This document shows, piece by piece, positions 11,710-23,523 of a DNA stretch of 64,000 nucleotides (the first letter of the stretch is position 1; each line of letters begins with the position of its first letter). Both the position numbers and the translations under genes were made by a program. The notes under the pieces were generated by a model that saw only the letters and a list, made by a program, of their open reading frames with translations, did not search any database and was not told the origin of the DNA. This DNA comes from Nephrocerus scutellatus (Eukaryota; Arthropoda; Insecta; Diptera; Pipunculidae). The DNA lies in assembly GCA_947095585.1 (NCBI GenBank), contig OX352763.1, positions 32,599,462-32,663,461 of the forward strand. Reading direction: 5' to 3'.

Positions 11710-13859
11710 TTATTAAAATAAATAAATAAAAGTCAATCTGATATAAGTGGTAACATCTTTTTGGACTGTATATGGTCTTTTAACGATTTCAGTTATTTGC
11801 AATGCACCCCACACATCACGATCTTAAACATAACAATAACAGCGGTAGCTTAACAATCAGCCCATCCTCATACCATTGTGCCAGTGGAATTGTGTCCAGT
11901 GGAATTGTGTCCAGTAGAATTGTGCTAGTGGAATAGGCCGTTTACCCTTCAAGGTGATTGTATGTGTTTTGTGGCGATTTAGATTTTATTTGCTACCCGC
12001 TTAGCAACAACAGTTGGCAACATCCTTAAGTGTTACTTTCAACCTAGCAAAATTATCCGATGCTCAGAATTTTTATGGAATTCACTTCTTCTCCGGAAAC
12101 TTTTGATATTAAAGACACAGTAAAATTATTAATTAACCCAATTACGCAAAGCATTTAGTTTAAGTAGTCAGTAATAAACGGAAAGTTGACTTTAACGGCA
12201 CTGATCCAGTGGCTTCAAAACAACGGAGATGAACAAAAGCTAATGCAAATATCAATTACCATAACCATAAACACACGCACACACACACACACACACATTT
12301 TCTCGTTACCAACACGACAATTCGGCTAAACGATTTGTATCTGGCGCGGCGCAAATATCTTCAAAGTAGCCCGACCCGACGAGACCTCCCTGGGCACAAA
12401 TCTGGCCAACCTGACCTACTAAAGCATTCGCATTTCCCACGTGCGTGCGTGACTTTAAGCGTGCACTTGATAAATCAGTATTCAGATGATGATGATAAAA
12501 CCATATTGCAAGATCACAAGCCAGAGGAAGAGCAACAGCAAGAGCCGACGTTGACCTTCTTTAATAAAAATTCCAGTTTCGCTTTTCTCTCAGCATCGAT
12601 GAATGAAAAATGGCCAAAATCTACCACCCATTGTTTTATAATAATTGCATGAAATACAATAATAAGCTGATGAAAAAAAAAAACGAAAAACGAAACGACG
12701 AACGAAAAAGAAAACAACGGAAGACATTGCTGAAATATTTTAATTGACTTCACTTTGATGGAAGGGTTTCTCCGATCCGCAAGTTATGTTTTATGTTCTC
12801 GTATCTGGGTGCACATCAGGTGATTCGTGTGTGTGATGCATATGAGTGAGACTACGAAACCGCGAGATCGCAAGAAGAAGACTTTAGTTTTTTTGTTTTT
12901 GTAACCTGTAACTTTTGACGGCAACCGCTTTGGCGGCAAAGGGCCCATTAAACGGGGCCAAGTTTTTACCTGGCTTTCGCGATTGTCACTTAGGTTTAAT
13001 TGATAGCGTATGTACACATATATGCCCATATAAATGTAATCGCGCATGGAGCATCTTTCCTGTATAATATTCTTTATAGCATATAGCGTAGTGTTGTAAG
13101 CTTCTTCTTCAGATTCAGATATTTTATGTATTTATGCGTTGATCTGCTCTTTCAAGACCGGTTGAAATGCCTTTTCATGATTTCAGTTTTTTTCTACATT
13201 AAGTCGAAAGGATGCTTGGGTATTCCCACCATGAATCTCCAAGTTTATGGAGAAAGTTGTTACTTAGCACCCCCCCCCCCTCCTACTTATTTGTACTAAA
13301 GTTTTCTCGCAGGTTTTTTGTGCATTTCTATAAGTTTTTATTACATACTATTATTTACATTAGCATTAATTTATTGGAAACTAGCTGTTTCAGGGAGCTT
13401 TACGTACATTACCTTACTTCGATATCGCTATTCCTTGCAACAACAAGTCTCCTAATTCCATCGGTCTAATGTAGTGGTGGTTGTCACGTGAAGTTTTACG
13501 TATACGTGGAACTATCTCGCGTACTTCCGAATGGGCGATTGTTGTTGATTTGTTCTTCTACCGCGACCCTGAGTAGAGCGAAAAAAAAAAGGATCAGATT
13601 CTCACCGTGATATCTGATATTAACATTGCCAGAGGCTATGGCATTTATAGCCTTTAATCAGGAAATACAACAAAAATTACTTCACAACACTATTTGTTTA
13701 AAACGAAATAACTGATAACCAAATTAAAAAAAAACGAATTACGCAAATCCATCGTTTGAATCGTGAGCTATGGTCGGAAGTTCATACAAAAATCAAATCA
13801 AAAAGCACTTTCCCCCGAATTTTTTTAATTTTCTTTCCGTAGGAACCATTCTCGGACCA
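11710..13859. other. Intronic sequence, no supported gene
   Basis: No coding or transposon signal that I can name. There is a triplicated motif tccagtggaattgtg-like near 11880-11930, a (CA)n run at about 12271-12297, a poly-C tract near 13270 and A-rich stretches. The open frames at 12335-13047 show no recognisable domain. Confidence 0.45.
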
Positions 13860-14100
13860 TTGCGAATATTTTTATTAAAAATGAGCCAAATCGGTCCAGC
13901 CGTTCCCAAGTGATGAGCTTACCAACGAACAGCATTTAATTTTTATTTATAACTAGCGGAAGAACCCGGCGTTCATTAAAATATCCCCAAAAAACCAACA
14001 AAAGGACCTCCAAAAGACCCCCAAGCTCACAAAACGATCACAAACAAATTTACTGGAAGTGGGACAGGACAACGTCTGTCGGGTCAGCTAGTACTTCTAT
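13860..14100. repeat. Dispersed insect repeat with GGGTC-rich core, end fragment
   Basis: Contains gccaaatcggtccagccgtt, a phrase that recurs widely in insect genomes (recalled knowledge), then tataactagcggaagaaccc, a stretch rich in ccccaa/gaccccc, and ggacaacgtctgtcgggtca before ctagta. The core, read on the other strand, is ggggtctt-rich like the minisatellite at 63300-63830, and ctagctgttcccaggcgctt at about 53030 looks like a related end. I cannot name the element class. Confidence 0.45.
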
Positions 14101-14127
14101 AAATATTGCAAAAATTATTAAATATAA

Positions 14128-14196
14128 CACGCACAACACGAAAGATCTCGATAAGCGAGCACCACAATGGTCTGTCGCGCTAAATACTATTATTCC
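14128..14196 (+). repeat. SINE tail fragment
   Basis: Matches the last 70 bp or so of the SINE at 37370 and 59752, including cacaacac, the block tggtctgtcgcgc and the final attatt repeats. The tRNA-like head is absent. Confidence 0.55.
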
Positions 14197-14379
14197 CGAT
14201 TTTAGATCTTAACGGCGTGAAAGGACAAGCACTGCTATCTTTTAATGTCATCTTTGGGTGTAGATCTTTTAGTAAAAGAATCATATTCTGCGCTATTTTT
14301 TAAAAGTTTTATTTAACTGTTTTAACCGTGTTTGTCTGTATTTTCGATTATTTTGGGTTCCTTTTTAACCAACTTTCAT

Positions 14380-14600
14380 ACGAGCATAGGTAGGTAGGTA
14401 GAGTGGTTTTCCACGCTGTACTTGCGTGGTCCTCAATTAGCGCTAGTGTCCGCCATTTTGATGCCACAAAACTCGAGGGATCTAGCATGGATAAGGACAG
14501 GGTTTTAAATCCAGCCTGTAGCGTTCAGAGTACGGATTTTGGCCGCAAATGTGAAAAACTCACCTGAATGTGAGATGTCAGTTCGTATACGAACAAGGTG
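14380..14600 (+). repeat. Probable LOA-type LINE 3' remnant
   Basis: The stretch ttggccgcaaatgtgaaaaa near 14539 occurs in inverse orientation near 16040, where it forms the end of the RNase H-bearing LINE open frame (LAANVKNS). This suggests a plus-oriented 3' remnant of the same family here. It is too damaged to delimit. Confidence 0.4.
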
Positions 14601-14743
14601 TATAGCATACAATTTTAATGGTAATTTAATGGCAGATTGTAGTATAAGATTCTAGTACAAATTCTGAATCGGTTCGATTTTGTCTAATGCAGACGACAAC
14701 TCACGTACTCAAAACTAGGTGAGATGTGAAAAAGTCTCACCAA

Positions 14744-15663
14744 AGTGTTACTCATTGTTTCCACCTCAAATAACAATAATGCTACAATAAAAAAATTTGC
14801 TTCTTGCATGTACACGTATACGGGCTTCAAATAATGCTACAATAAATGTGAGCCGAATTGAAGGAAAAATGTTGTACGATTAATTTAAGCGATTTTCAAG
14901 GTCAGCACAGATCAAAATGGCGAAATTTGAATTTGAAGAGAAGGGTCGCACTGCAAACACCGAGACGGAGGCAGAGAAAATTTAGAACACATGTATTAGT
15001 GGTCGTTATAATTGTTAGCTGTGATCAAAACCATCTCTAAAGAAAGCCCAACTGTACGCATACTAATGCAGTGAAACTATCTCAAACGCGTCTGTATTTG
15101 TGGGAGTTTGATGGGAGTGTACAAAAAATAAGCAGTCGCATATTATGAAACGCGCTAACTGGTGGAAGTGCAAAGAGCGAGAAACGAGAAATATCGATTT
15201 TGCTCTTTTGTTGATTACCATTCCGTAAACATTTGCGATATTTTTTAGCATGTATCCCTGTATCAGCGAAACAGTTGCGCTTTCTAACGAAACCACATTT
15301 AATGCACTACCAAGCTCAATATTGGGCGCCCTTGCTCACTAAACTCTTTTACTCATTTTGCACAGTTGTTTGTTTGTTCTCTTTATTCCATTTATGTTCC
15401 TTTCTTTTTCCTGTTCTCATATAATTTTTATTTTTATTAAATTTTTTATTTCAAATATCATTTGTTATATTTTTCAATTTACCTTTATTCTCTTTATTAC
15501 TTTGCTTATTAATTACCGAATATGCGATAACATGTGTTCTAAATTTATTCTTTAATTTTTGCCATCAATGCATTTCAGCGATAACTCCATAATTTTACTC
15601 ACCCAAGCAAATTATTTTATTGTAGCATTTTTGTTATTTGAGGTGAAAACAACGAGTAACACT
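14744..15663. mobile_element. 920-bp element with 59-bp inverted repeats (MITE-like)
   Basis: Arms at 14744-14802 and 15605-15663 are reverse complements at 55 of 59 positions; both start AGTGTTACTC inward. The right end can be read as CAGTG when one base outside is included, which resembles hAT termini, but no target duplication is visible. There is no transposase inside. The interior contains another MITE-like copy (15026-15292), so the structure is nested or composite. Confidence 0.65.
15026..15292. mobile_element. MITE copy 1, same family as 15710-15980
   Basis: Shares with the 15710 copy the left end (CAAAACC.TCTCTA.AGAAAG), then cgcatactaatgc, gtcgca, gcaaagagcgagaaacg, gattttgctcttt.gttgatta, gcatgtatc and the right block cagttg.gctttcta. 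Its right terminus is eroded and no target duplication is visible, so it is the older copy. The short open frame on the minus strand (15063-15296) is incidental. Confidence 0.75.
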
Positions 15664-15709
15664 GCTGTTGACATTAAAGCAAAATCAAATCATGCGCATG
15701 CGTTAAAAA

Positions 15710-15980
15710 CAAAACCTTCTCTATAGAAAGCCCAACTCTACGCATACTAATGCTGTAAACCAAGACCAAACGCATGTGTGTTTGTGGGATGTGAATACAG
15801 TGTACAACAAATAAGAAGTCGCAAAGAGCGAGAAACGTAAGATGTGGTAGTGGGAAACAGAAATATTTTATATGGATTTTGCTCTTTAGTTGATTACTAA
15901 ATACAAATACGTTTGGTCTCAATCTAAGCATGTATCTGTGTACGATCGGAACAGTTGGGCTTTCTATAGAGAAGGTTTTG
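15710..15980. mobile_element. hAT-like MITE with 8-bp target duplication
   Basis: A 271-bp element with matching terminal inverted repeats of about 28 bp (15710-15737 and 15953-15980, beginning CAAAACCTTCTCTATAGAAA). It is flanked by an identical 8-bp direct repeat GTTAAAAA at 15702-15709 and 15981-15988. An 8-bp duplication is typical of the hAT superfamily. There is no coding capacity, so it must depend on a transposase from elsewhere. It lies at the 3' end of the minus-strand LINE at 15989-16665. Confidence 0.85.
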
Positions 15981-15988
15981 GTTAAAAA

Positions 15989-16665
15989 TCATACTACTAC
16001 ACACAATATCTACTAATACTAAGAACTTGCGGTTAAGATGTGAGTTTTTCACATTTGCGGCCAAAATCAGGTATGAGATCAAGTCGATGACCCTGTAAAC
16101 TGAGAGCTCTTTCAGGTCGTAGAAAAATGGTTTACCTAAAATACGGTGGCTTGACCCTGCTAGAGCCGGACAACTGCAGAGGAAGTGTATGAGAGTTTCT
16201 TTCTCATTTTCATCTTCTGCAGAAGTTGTTGTGCGGTATTCCCAACTTAGCAGCATGACTGCCCACAGGCCAGTGGCCAGTGCTGATAGCCACAACTCTT
16301 GCAATATCCTTCCGGGTTCTAGGTAACAGCTCGGTGGTTTTTTTTTTTTGTTGTATGATGGCCATATCGATCTTGATATGGCGCAGTTCGATAGACTGCT
16401 CCACCTGAGCTGTGACTTAGTATTAAAAAAGGAGAGAATTTGTTCCTTGACTGAGCTCATTGGACAGTTAACCTTCTCCATAGAGCCAGTGTCCATAGTG
16501 ACGCCCATCTTAGCCAATTCGTCCGCCCTCTCATTACCCTCTATATTACAGTGCCCCGGCACCCATACTATGGTGATGTCCAGTAGTTGACTGATCAAAG
16601 CCAATTCTTCTTGGTACTGTTGAACTAGTTTCGAGTTTATTGTGGTCGCATAAATCGCCATTCAT
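15989..16665 (-). pseudogene. LOA-type LINE 3' part: RNase H and C-terminus
   Basis: One long minus-strand frame covers the last part of a non-LTR retrotransposon polyprotein. It has the RNase H segment ITIVWVPGHCNIEGNERADE with the WVPGH box and terminal Asp, then a Cys/His tail (HFLCSCPAL). An RNase H domain points to the LOA or I groups. RT is absent, so it is 5' truncated. The host-like open frame continues into MITE sequence after about residue 225, which is why its last residues do not resemble the family. Confidence 0.75.
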
Positions 16666-16679
16666 ACGATCATAGAGAG

Positions 16680-17060
16680 CTGAAATTTTGTAAGTGCCTA
16701 AGTCCCAAAAAGCATTTTGTATATTCTGCGTGTGACTCGTTTCACGTTTCGTGTGTGGTTATTTTTGGACTTTTTTTAGGTTTTTTTTTCAACCTTTCAC
16801 ACGACCTAGAGAGCTGAAATTTTTCGCTCCTGTGTGGCACGTATGTTGGATGGAATTTTGGTAATTTTCTCGTTTTTTTTAAGGTCTTTTCACCATCTTC
16901 CGCATGACTTAGAGGGCTAAAATTTTGTGAGAAGTTCAATGTCAAGGGCCAATTTTGATATCCCACGTGTAGCGCGTGTCGCGAGTCACATGTAGCGGGT
17001 TTTATGGGTGAAAAAATGGGAGATAGACTCGACCTCAAAAACAGATATTTGGTGACCAAA
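16680..17060 (-). repeat. Tandem repeat family A (GTCGTG.GAA.GGTG units), inverse orientation
   Basis: On the minus strand this holds repeated units of the form 'caaaattt.agc.ct..gtcgtg.gaa.ggtg..aaaa.gacct'. The same units occur on the plus strand at 33420-33850 and, more weakly, at 32390-32540 and 32810-32900. The spacing of the marker is roughly 105-120 bp. The apparent open frame (16742-17059) is a by-product. Confidence 0.6.
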
Positions 17061-18316
17061 TATTAAAGAACTGTGTGGAGTGTGGCAATGTATACATAAA
17101 ATGTTTGTACCCGAAAATAGAAGTTTTTTTTTCATTTCCTTGCTTTTAAATTTATATTCTACGTCTTGGAAAGTACGAGTAGATACATAGAACCATTAAT
17201 CACGCCCGTCCTTGAAAGCAATCAGAATACACAAAACATTGTGTTCACCTTCCTCTATTTAATTGGTGATAATCTGATAATACTTTTATAATATTGTATT
17301 CAGCCGAGCCGGCGAGCTTCATCGTTGCCATGGTATGTCGTTTGACTAACGATATCACCCAAAGGCATAACAGCAACACCAATTAAGTTGTCACTTAAAT
17401 GGACATCGGATACAACTCTTCTCGCCTGAAACTCAACATTCCATTGATGAAGAAAAAGACGTGTAGCTTGCAAACGCGAATAAATTGTTGCTTAGATTTA
17501 TGCCGCTTTTTACCATAGGAAATATATAGAACACATATACCGGCCATATTGGCCGGTATCATAAATCATTCAGAAAAGAAATATAAATGTATATACATAC
17601 ATATACATATATATATATCCGACAATAATGTCAGACAAAATCGTACCATCAGACATATCTTCCAATATTCGCTCGTTGTATTCACATGTTGGACCTAATG
17701 CATTTGTATATAAGACAAGTAGACAGACTGGAAAGATAATAATGGCACTTGCTGTGGCTCCGATCTATGCTTGCCTTAAACTACTTAGAAAAAAAGAGTG
17801 TGTGTACTCATTGACATTGACTGAAAGTTGATTATGCAACATCCGTATTGTGAGTCTTTTCTTAGGTTTACCGAATCCAATCACTTCGATTGCAACAAAG
17901 TTGTATCCTCCGAAGTGTTGACCGAAGACCATACATTAACAAATCTACACCGCCGGGATGTAATACGTAGACTCATACCAATTTTGTCATTATTGCACGA
18001 CAACTGTGCTTATTATAGAACGTCACAAATGGAGCAATTGCAATCACTCATATGGTAGTATGCTCACACTATCTACCGTTGCATGTCAATGTCATGATCG
18101 GGGCATTGTCTTGTAAAGATGTCTATCGTTTTATATTTTTTTTAATAATAATTGAACAAGTTATTAATCGTTCTGGCTCTTATCTAGACACAGAGCTAAA
18201 GTTAGATGGAATAGAAAAATAGTACGAATAAGAGAAAAAAAACTAACAGACAACAGAAGAAAAAGCTGGAAAAACTACTCGTTTTTTTATTTATTTTGAA
18301 TTTGTATTCCCCGCAG
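17061..18316. other. Intronic sequence upstream of dusky-like exon 2
   Basis: AT-rich, with an (ACATAT)n microsatellite around 17587-17620. Two adjacent open frames (17628-17831 and 17828-18058, plus) have no recognisable domain; a decayed mobile element is possible but unsupported. The region ends in a pyrimidine-rich tract and AG at 18315-18316, the acceptor of the next exon. Confidence 0.45.
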
Positions 18317-18482
18317 ATTGCCCTTGCCGATGAAGTGGATGTGGTTAAGGCGATAACAGGTGATGATTTATCTGAACACGAAAACGATGTCGATCAAGTT
18401 GCTCTAGAAACGGAACAGGAAAATCAATCTCAAAAAGTACTTTATCAACATAACCTGCAGAGTAATCCGGGACCATCGAGGA
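18317..18482 (+). CDS. dy: dusky-like ZP protein, coding exon 2
   Basis: The exon lies between a clear acceptor (tattccccgcag) and a clear donor (gtaaga at 18483). It is open in the frame that joins exon 1 in phase 0 and exon 3 in phase 1. It encodes residues 21-75, beginning IALADEVDVV, so the signal peptide ends four residues into this exon. The rest is an acidic, low-complexity linker (ITGDDLSEHENDVDQ, ETEQENQ) ending NPGPSR. This spacer between signal peptide and Pro-rich region is likely extracellular and flexible. The open frame, both splice signals and the phases agree, which makes a chance exon unlikely. Confidence 0.75.
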
Positions 18483-18529
18483 GTAAGACAACCTCATTCA
18501 ACAGAAATTACTTATTTTTCTTTTTTTTT

Positions 18530-20290
18530 TAATTTTTGTTGCAGAGATGTATGGTGGTTTATAAATATATTTTGGAATACATTTTTATGCGGTTTTCGTT
18601 TTACAAAGATACAATTTAAAATTTCATAACTACAGTCGTGAATTGGCTTTAACTTTTCAGCTTGTAATGCATTTTTGTATTGAATATTTATTTTTGGACA
18701 CATGCTTTCTGCTTTACCACATAAAATCAAATATACTGGCCATGATGATAATTGGTGACATTGGTGCATATATTTTTATTAAATGCTTAACAATCTTAAC
18801 ACATCTTAAAATGAGTTTTTTAACTTGTACGGTTAAAGCCTAGAAATAGTAAGTAGGTCATCATTCGTAGAGTGGGATGAACCCGGCTTGCCTAGTTTCG
18901 CCAATAAGCATGCTCTTGAACTACTCCCATTTAGCGGTCCTCTCTTCGAGAGTTAACCATAAGCCACTATGTAGGTCAATCCCAGAACTGGGTCCTCAAC
19001 CAAAGTTGACTCAGCTAACCTTCAAGGAGATCAACATTATCTGTGTGCGGAACCAACTCCCGTAGTACCAACGAGGACTCAGTTCATTCAGTATGAGTGC
19101 CTGAGCGTAGGTACGCTACAGCCTTGGCAGCACATCGTCCGGAACTTCGAGCCCTATCATTTGTCACTAGGATTACTACTATCTCCTAGGCCGTTTGGAA
19201 TATAAGCTATTCCCTCTGTTCAAATCACAGTCCTGTAGTGAACGAAATTGAGCACTAAATACGAAGAATCGCCCATAGGGTTATTCTAAGTACCAGTAGC
19301 CCACTTCGCGTCGCAAAGTACGAAGACATTGCCCATAAAGAGCATACTCTAAGTATCAGCGGCTCTTTTTTAATATCCTGTGGCTCTAGCTGTGCTCTAG
19401 CACCTCAACCATGAATAGGTTAAGACTCGATTGGAGCCCCCACGGGGAAGTAAGTAAGATATCCCATAATTGTTACTAATTGGCTACCAATATCCTTCGA
19501 TACATTGGAAATAGTGCGGATCTATGCCGAATTGCATCTTCCCTAAATTCTGGGTCAACACTTTGGTCTTTTTTAAGGCCTAAAGGCCTAAAAATATTGT
19601 CGGACTTACTCAGTCTGTCCATTATTATGTAGACCGAATAATTAATAAAAACGCAAAACAAATAGCATTTTTAGAATGTTTAAGGGTTCTTAAGGACTAA
19701 ACTTGGTGACAGTACTTAGAAGTACCGTCTGGCAGTGCGTGCATTTTATATGCGCCTCACATTTCTTTAATTATTTGAATTAGTGTTTACTTTTTTCCTG
19801 CCCTTAAGTTTACTTGGGCAATTGCCTTTGGTATTGGCTCTTAAGACACCAGAACCCATTCCAGAGTGTATCTAAGATCCATAAGTGCACCAAACCAGAC
19901 ACTTTGAGTCCTAAGTCAATACACCATTAGACCGCCTTTCTCGTTGTAATATTTCAACCTCAAATTACCTACCATATTAGTAATCTCTGACTATTTTGTC
20001 AGAAACGGTACAAATCGTTTCCCTTTCGGGGATTGAGTTAATTATCTTGGTGATCCATACAATTAACTGGATTATACTGTTCGTTAGCTATAGAGTGATT
20101 GGACATGTAATGTTTTAGCCTAACGATTGCTTTTATAGCTGTTGTTCCCACCCGTAATGCCAAGACATACATACATCATTCCAGTTTTCTTAACTCAGTT
20201 TCCGCATTCTTTTCAAGCATCTTCGTGCACCATACCATAGCCGCATATGTTTTGATAGATCTAAACTCTAACCAACATAATACCCAACCA
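18530..20290. other. Intronic sequence, unidentified repeat-like block
   Basis: 18530-18840 is AT-rich. From about 18850 to 19470 the composition changes to a more GC-balanced, repeat-like block (phrases such as gcggtcctctcttcgagagt and cataagccactatgtaggtc) that resembles untranslated sequence of a retrotransposon rather than an intron. There is no coding domain. From 19480 to 20290 nothing is recognisable. Confidence 0.35.
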
Positions 20291-20299
20291 GTAAATCAG

Positions 20300-20600
20300 T
20301 TCTATGTTCTGCCTTTCAGTCATCTGCCGGCCTACAATACTGTTGAGACATGCTCTATAACCGACCTGATCTGGGCCAGTTTCTTGACTATGTCGATGTC
20401 GCTGTATAGCTCGTAGAAAGCGTCATTAAATATTCCCCTTCAAAGTCCTACAATGCAAACGGTACGGAAAATATTCCGAAGACTTTGAGCTCAGAAATTC
20501 CATGGATATCTTTATCTGCCTACGCTTCAGCGCCATAGACAAGTTCTCCGATTATTAAGGTCTTATACAAAATTTTTTTCATTGCTCCCATAACATCTTT
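20300..20600 (-). pseudogene. RTE-type LINE remnant (RT C-terminus), second subfamily
   Basis: Minus-strand translation in shifting frames gives KKILYKTLIIGELVYGAEA and then NDAFYELYSDIDIVKKL. These correspond to the YKT.....L.YG.E and YELY.D.D.V.R segments at the end of RTE reverse transcriptases. Sequence differs clearly from the 5455-6735 family, so it is a different, older element. Confidence 0.55.
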
Positions 20601-20699
20601 ACTACTCAGTTGCTTTCTTAGCACAAATTGGACGCAAATTGCCCATTTCTGTAGTATCAGCTAATTTCTCGTTCTCGTACCACGCAGTTAAAGGCAAAA

Positions 20700-22350
20700 C
20701 TCCTAAAAGGAAAGTATGGTTACACGAGCAGTCCGACTGGGATTTTCTGATACGATCACAAACATAATCCAAGAGGGTATAAGACAATTTATCCATTCCA
20801 GGACTGAGTGTATCAAACCGAAGGAAAATGCTTGGTATGATTTAAGCTGCAAAAAGACTACCAGGAACCGGGAGGTATGCTTTCGGTTATATAAAAAACC
20901 CTACTATGGTCAAATTCGACTGTGACCAAAAACTGAGACAAAAATACTTCTGTATTCCAAAAGTAGTAAGAATTGTTGGTCATTCGTGAAACGAGTTTAA
21001 AATACTGCCTCGTCTTCGTTTCCAACGCTCATTAACAATGATATTCCAACTGTCAGCTCCATACCAAAGCCAATCTATTTGCACCACATTTCGCAGCGCG
21101 TTGTCGCCGCCTGTACTTGCTAGAATAGAATTCTCTATGGAACTGATTTACTTTCATACTCGTCAAGTAGCTAGAGTATGAAATGATGTCAACATTCATT
21201 CATCATCATGGGCCAGATTGTTCAGGCTGTTCGTATAAAAGCCGAACCGTCGTCTTTTTCCTCGTACCGACCCTTTGCAATAACATCCATACTTTCTTAA
21301 GTCATGGAAACGCCGATCAATCGTTAGCTTATGCAATACCTTGAATCACGTGAAATCCTTAGCAAGCAGCAGTACGAAGGCAACCTTCTACAGGTGATCT
21401 GATGGCATATCTCACCGAAAGGCGGAAAAAATCTATTCACAATTTTGGTGAAAGCAAATTTGTTGCACTCGATATTTCCAAGGCATTCTACGGAAACTGG
21501 TATCAAGCTCTTTTGTCGAAAATAAATACCTTTGGAATTAAAAATACTCTGCATGTGTGGATTAGTAACCACACATCTTACCGTTCAATTCAGTGTTCAC
21601 CTTATAATTACCGATATTTCCCAATGCTCTGTTTTGTCTCAGACACTCTTTTTCATTTTCATTAATGATCTCCTATCCGCTACTTCTAATCCAATTTATT
21701 CTTTCACTGACGACAGCACTCTTAGCTTTTCATATGAGTTCGCGCTTTCTCTACGCCCCTCTTTATCCAAGTGGAACTTGACAAAAACTTATGTTAAGCA
21801 CGTTGACAGTTTAGCAAGGTAGGGACAGTTCAAAAACCCAATGCTGTCTTCTGTCGTCTAAGCGTAATTGAAACCCCAAACCTTTATCCATGAATGGATT
21901 CTGCATCAAAGAAACTGAAAAACTCGCAATACTCGGTATGTGCGTCAACAACAAGCTTTGTTGGAACGACCACCGATAACAATGCTGCGAAATGTTTAGG
22001 TTTCCTAAAATGGTTTAAGATGTACTTTACTCCTTCTTTTCAAGTTAAGGGCATATATTCGCCATAAACTTGAATACAACTGTATTTTGTGGGCCACATT
22101 GCATCTACTCGACAGCATTCAGAACCGCGCGATAAAACTTATTAGTGACGTAAATATCGCGAAAACAATCGAATCGCTTGATCATCCTAGGAATGCTTTT
22201 TCCAAAAACGAAAAAAAAAATCCATATCCAGATGCATCCCGCCCATCATCCAATCCAATGGCATTACCCGTGACACAACTCCACCGTTATAAAAAAAAAA
22301 ATGAAAAAAAGAAAAAACGGTTCGCAAGTGTGATTCTTCGTTTATATTAA
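20700..22350 (+). pseudogene. CR1/Jockey-like LINE reverse transcriptase fragment
   Basis: Broken plus-strand frames carry the linker (WYDLSCKKTTRNREVCFRLY), the D-box region (FVALDISKAFYGNWYQALLSK), QTLFFIFINDLLSATSNPIY followed by SFTDDSTLSFSYEF (the F-A-D-D box read as F-T-D-D), QCCLLSSKRN after the palm, and LDSIQNRAIKLISD near the 3' end. The order is correct and the frame is broken many times. It lies in the dusky-like second intron in the same orientation as the gene. Confidence 0.65.
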
Positions 22351-22554
22351 ATGATATTAAAGCGGAGCCTAAATAGACAAAGTCCCCAAGTTATAGCTAT
22401 CTATTGTGACCAATACTTGCTTGTTAACAAGAAGCAACCTATACTTTATCTTGCCTTCGTCAACTGCCAATCCTATTTCTGTCACTTCTGTCTCATCGAT
22501 TGCAAATGCACTAATGACAGCATTGTAGTTTAACTCCTTATTTATTAAAATACC

Positions 22555-23345
22555 TAGACACTTGACTTTTTTGAAATTCGTTATGGTACTACCTCTAAAT
22601 GAGATAAGTCTAACTCGGTTTTTTTTCTCCTAACGAAAGGTAATATATAAGGCTTGGTCGATAAATCTTCACAGTTGCACCATTCCAATACATGTCACAC
22701 GACACGTTGTGTGACTTTGCCATTATTTCCGTCAATTTAAATCTCCAAGACATCTGCATACCCAATGTCTCTGTAACCCGGCTTATTTATCTCAGTAAGT
22801 AGGTCATCTAATATCAGTAACCACAGAAAAGGTGAAAAAACTGCTCCTTGTGGGCATCCTGTATTAACAGCGAGTGATGGGATGTACTGATGAAAGAGTT
22901 GATATTATTTCCAGCATAGCCCGAGTCTAGCTGTTTGTCAAGTTTTCGATACCTTTACGGCAATCTATTCATAAACGGTCCCTCCATGTCCAGAAATGCG
23001 CAAATCTATCTTCTTTAACAGATAACGAAGAGCCCCTTAAGTAGATTTGCTCCTTGAATATGTTTATTGTCACGAGTGTAAAGGGATGTATCAGAAGAAA
23101 AGTAGTTAGACTGATAGGTCATTAGTATTTGGGTATTTTACTAGACCTGTTCCCGGTCTTTTGGATAAAGATCACATTTACTAGCTAGCCTTAAATAAGG
23201 CAAAGAGTGTGAGCAGCTCATTTTATAGCAGAGCCGGACAACACCATTCTATCGCGGAGCTCAACGCGTACTGACGAATATCTTGACTACTGAGAATTGT
23301 CAAACCAGGGAAATATACTGTCACGGGGTATCGGTTGAATTTTCT
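22555..23345 (-). pseudogene. LOA/R1-type LINE reverse transcriptase fragment
   Basis: On the minus strand, NTGCPQGAVFSPFLWLLILD followed by DLLTEINKPGYRDIGYAD is the (T)PQG...SP.LW.L..D......Y.D motif series of LOA/R1 RTs. Further pieces (EWCNCEDLSTKP) match the region after the palm. The second Asp of the YADD box is lost. The fragment ends about 180 bp before the acceptor of dusky-like exon 3. Confidence 0.6.
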
Positions 23346-23523
23346 AGTTTTACGACCTCACGACGAGACGTGAAGTGTTGTCAATTGAATCACATGTTTT
23401 CATTATTTGAATATTTTTTTTGTAAATTTACTTATTCCAAAATGTAATATCACCATGCAATACTGAAATTTAATGTAAACACAATAAAAAAAAACTCAAA
23501 CTTTATATCCTCTCCTACTTTAG

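Noticed and set aside
12271..12300. (CA)n run as a regulatory element
   Set aside because: An ordinary microsatellite with no supporting context.
17628..18058. Two adjacent plus-strand frames as a small gene
   Set aside because: No domain, no splice context and no support beyond length; recorded only as open frames.
18850..19470. Ribosomal RNA-like block because of balanced composition
   Set aside because: No stretch matches conserved 18S or 28S sequences that I know; it is more likely retroelement untranslated sequence.
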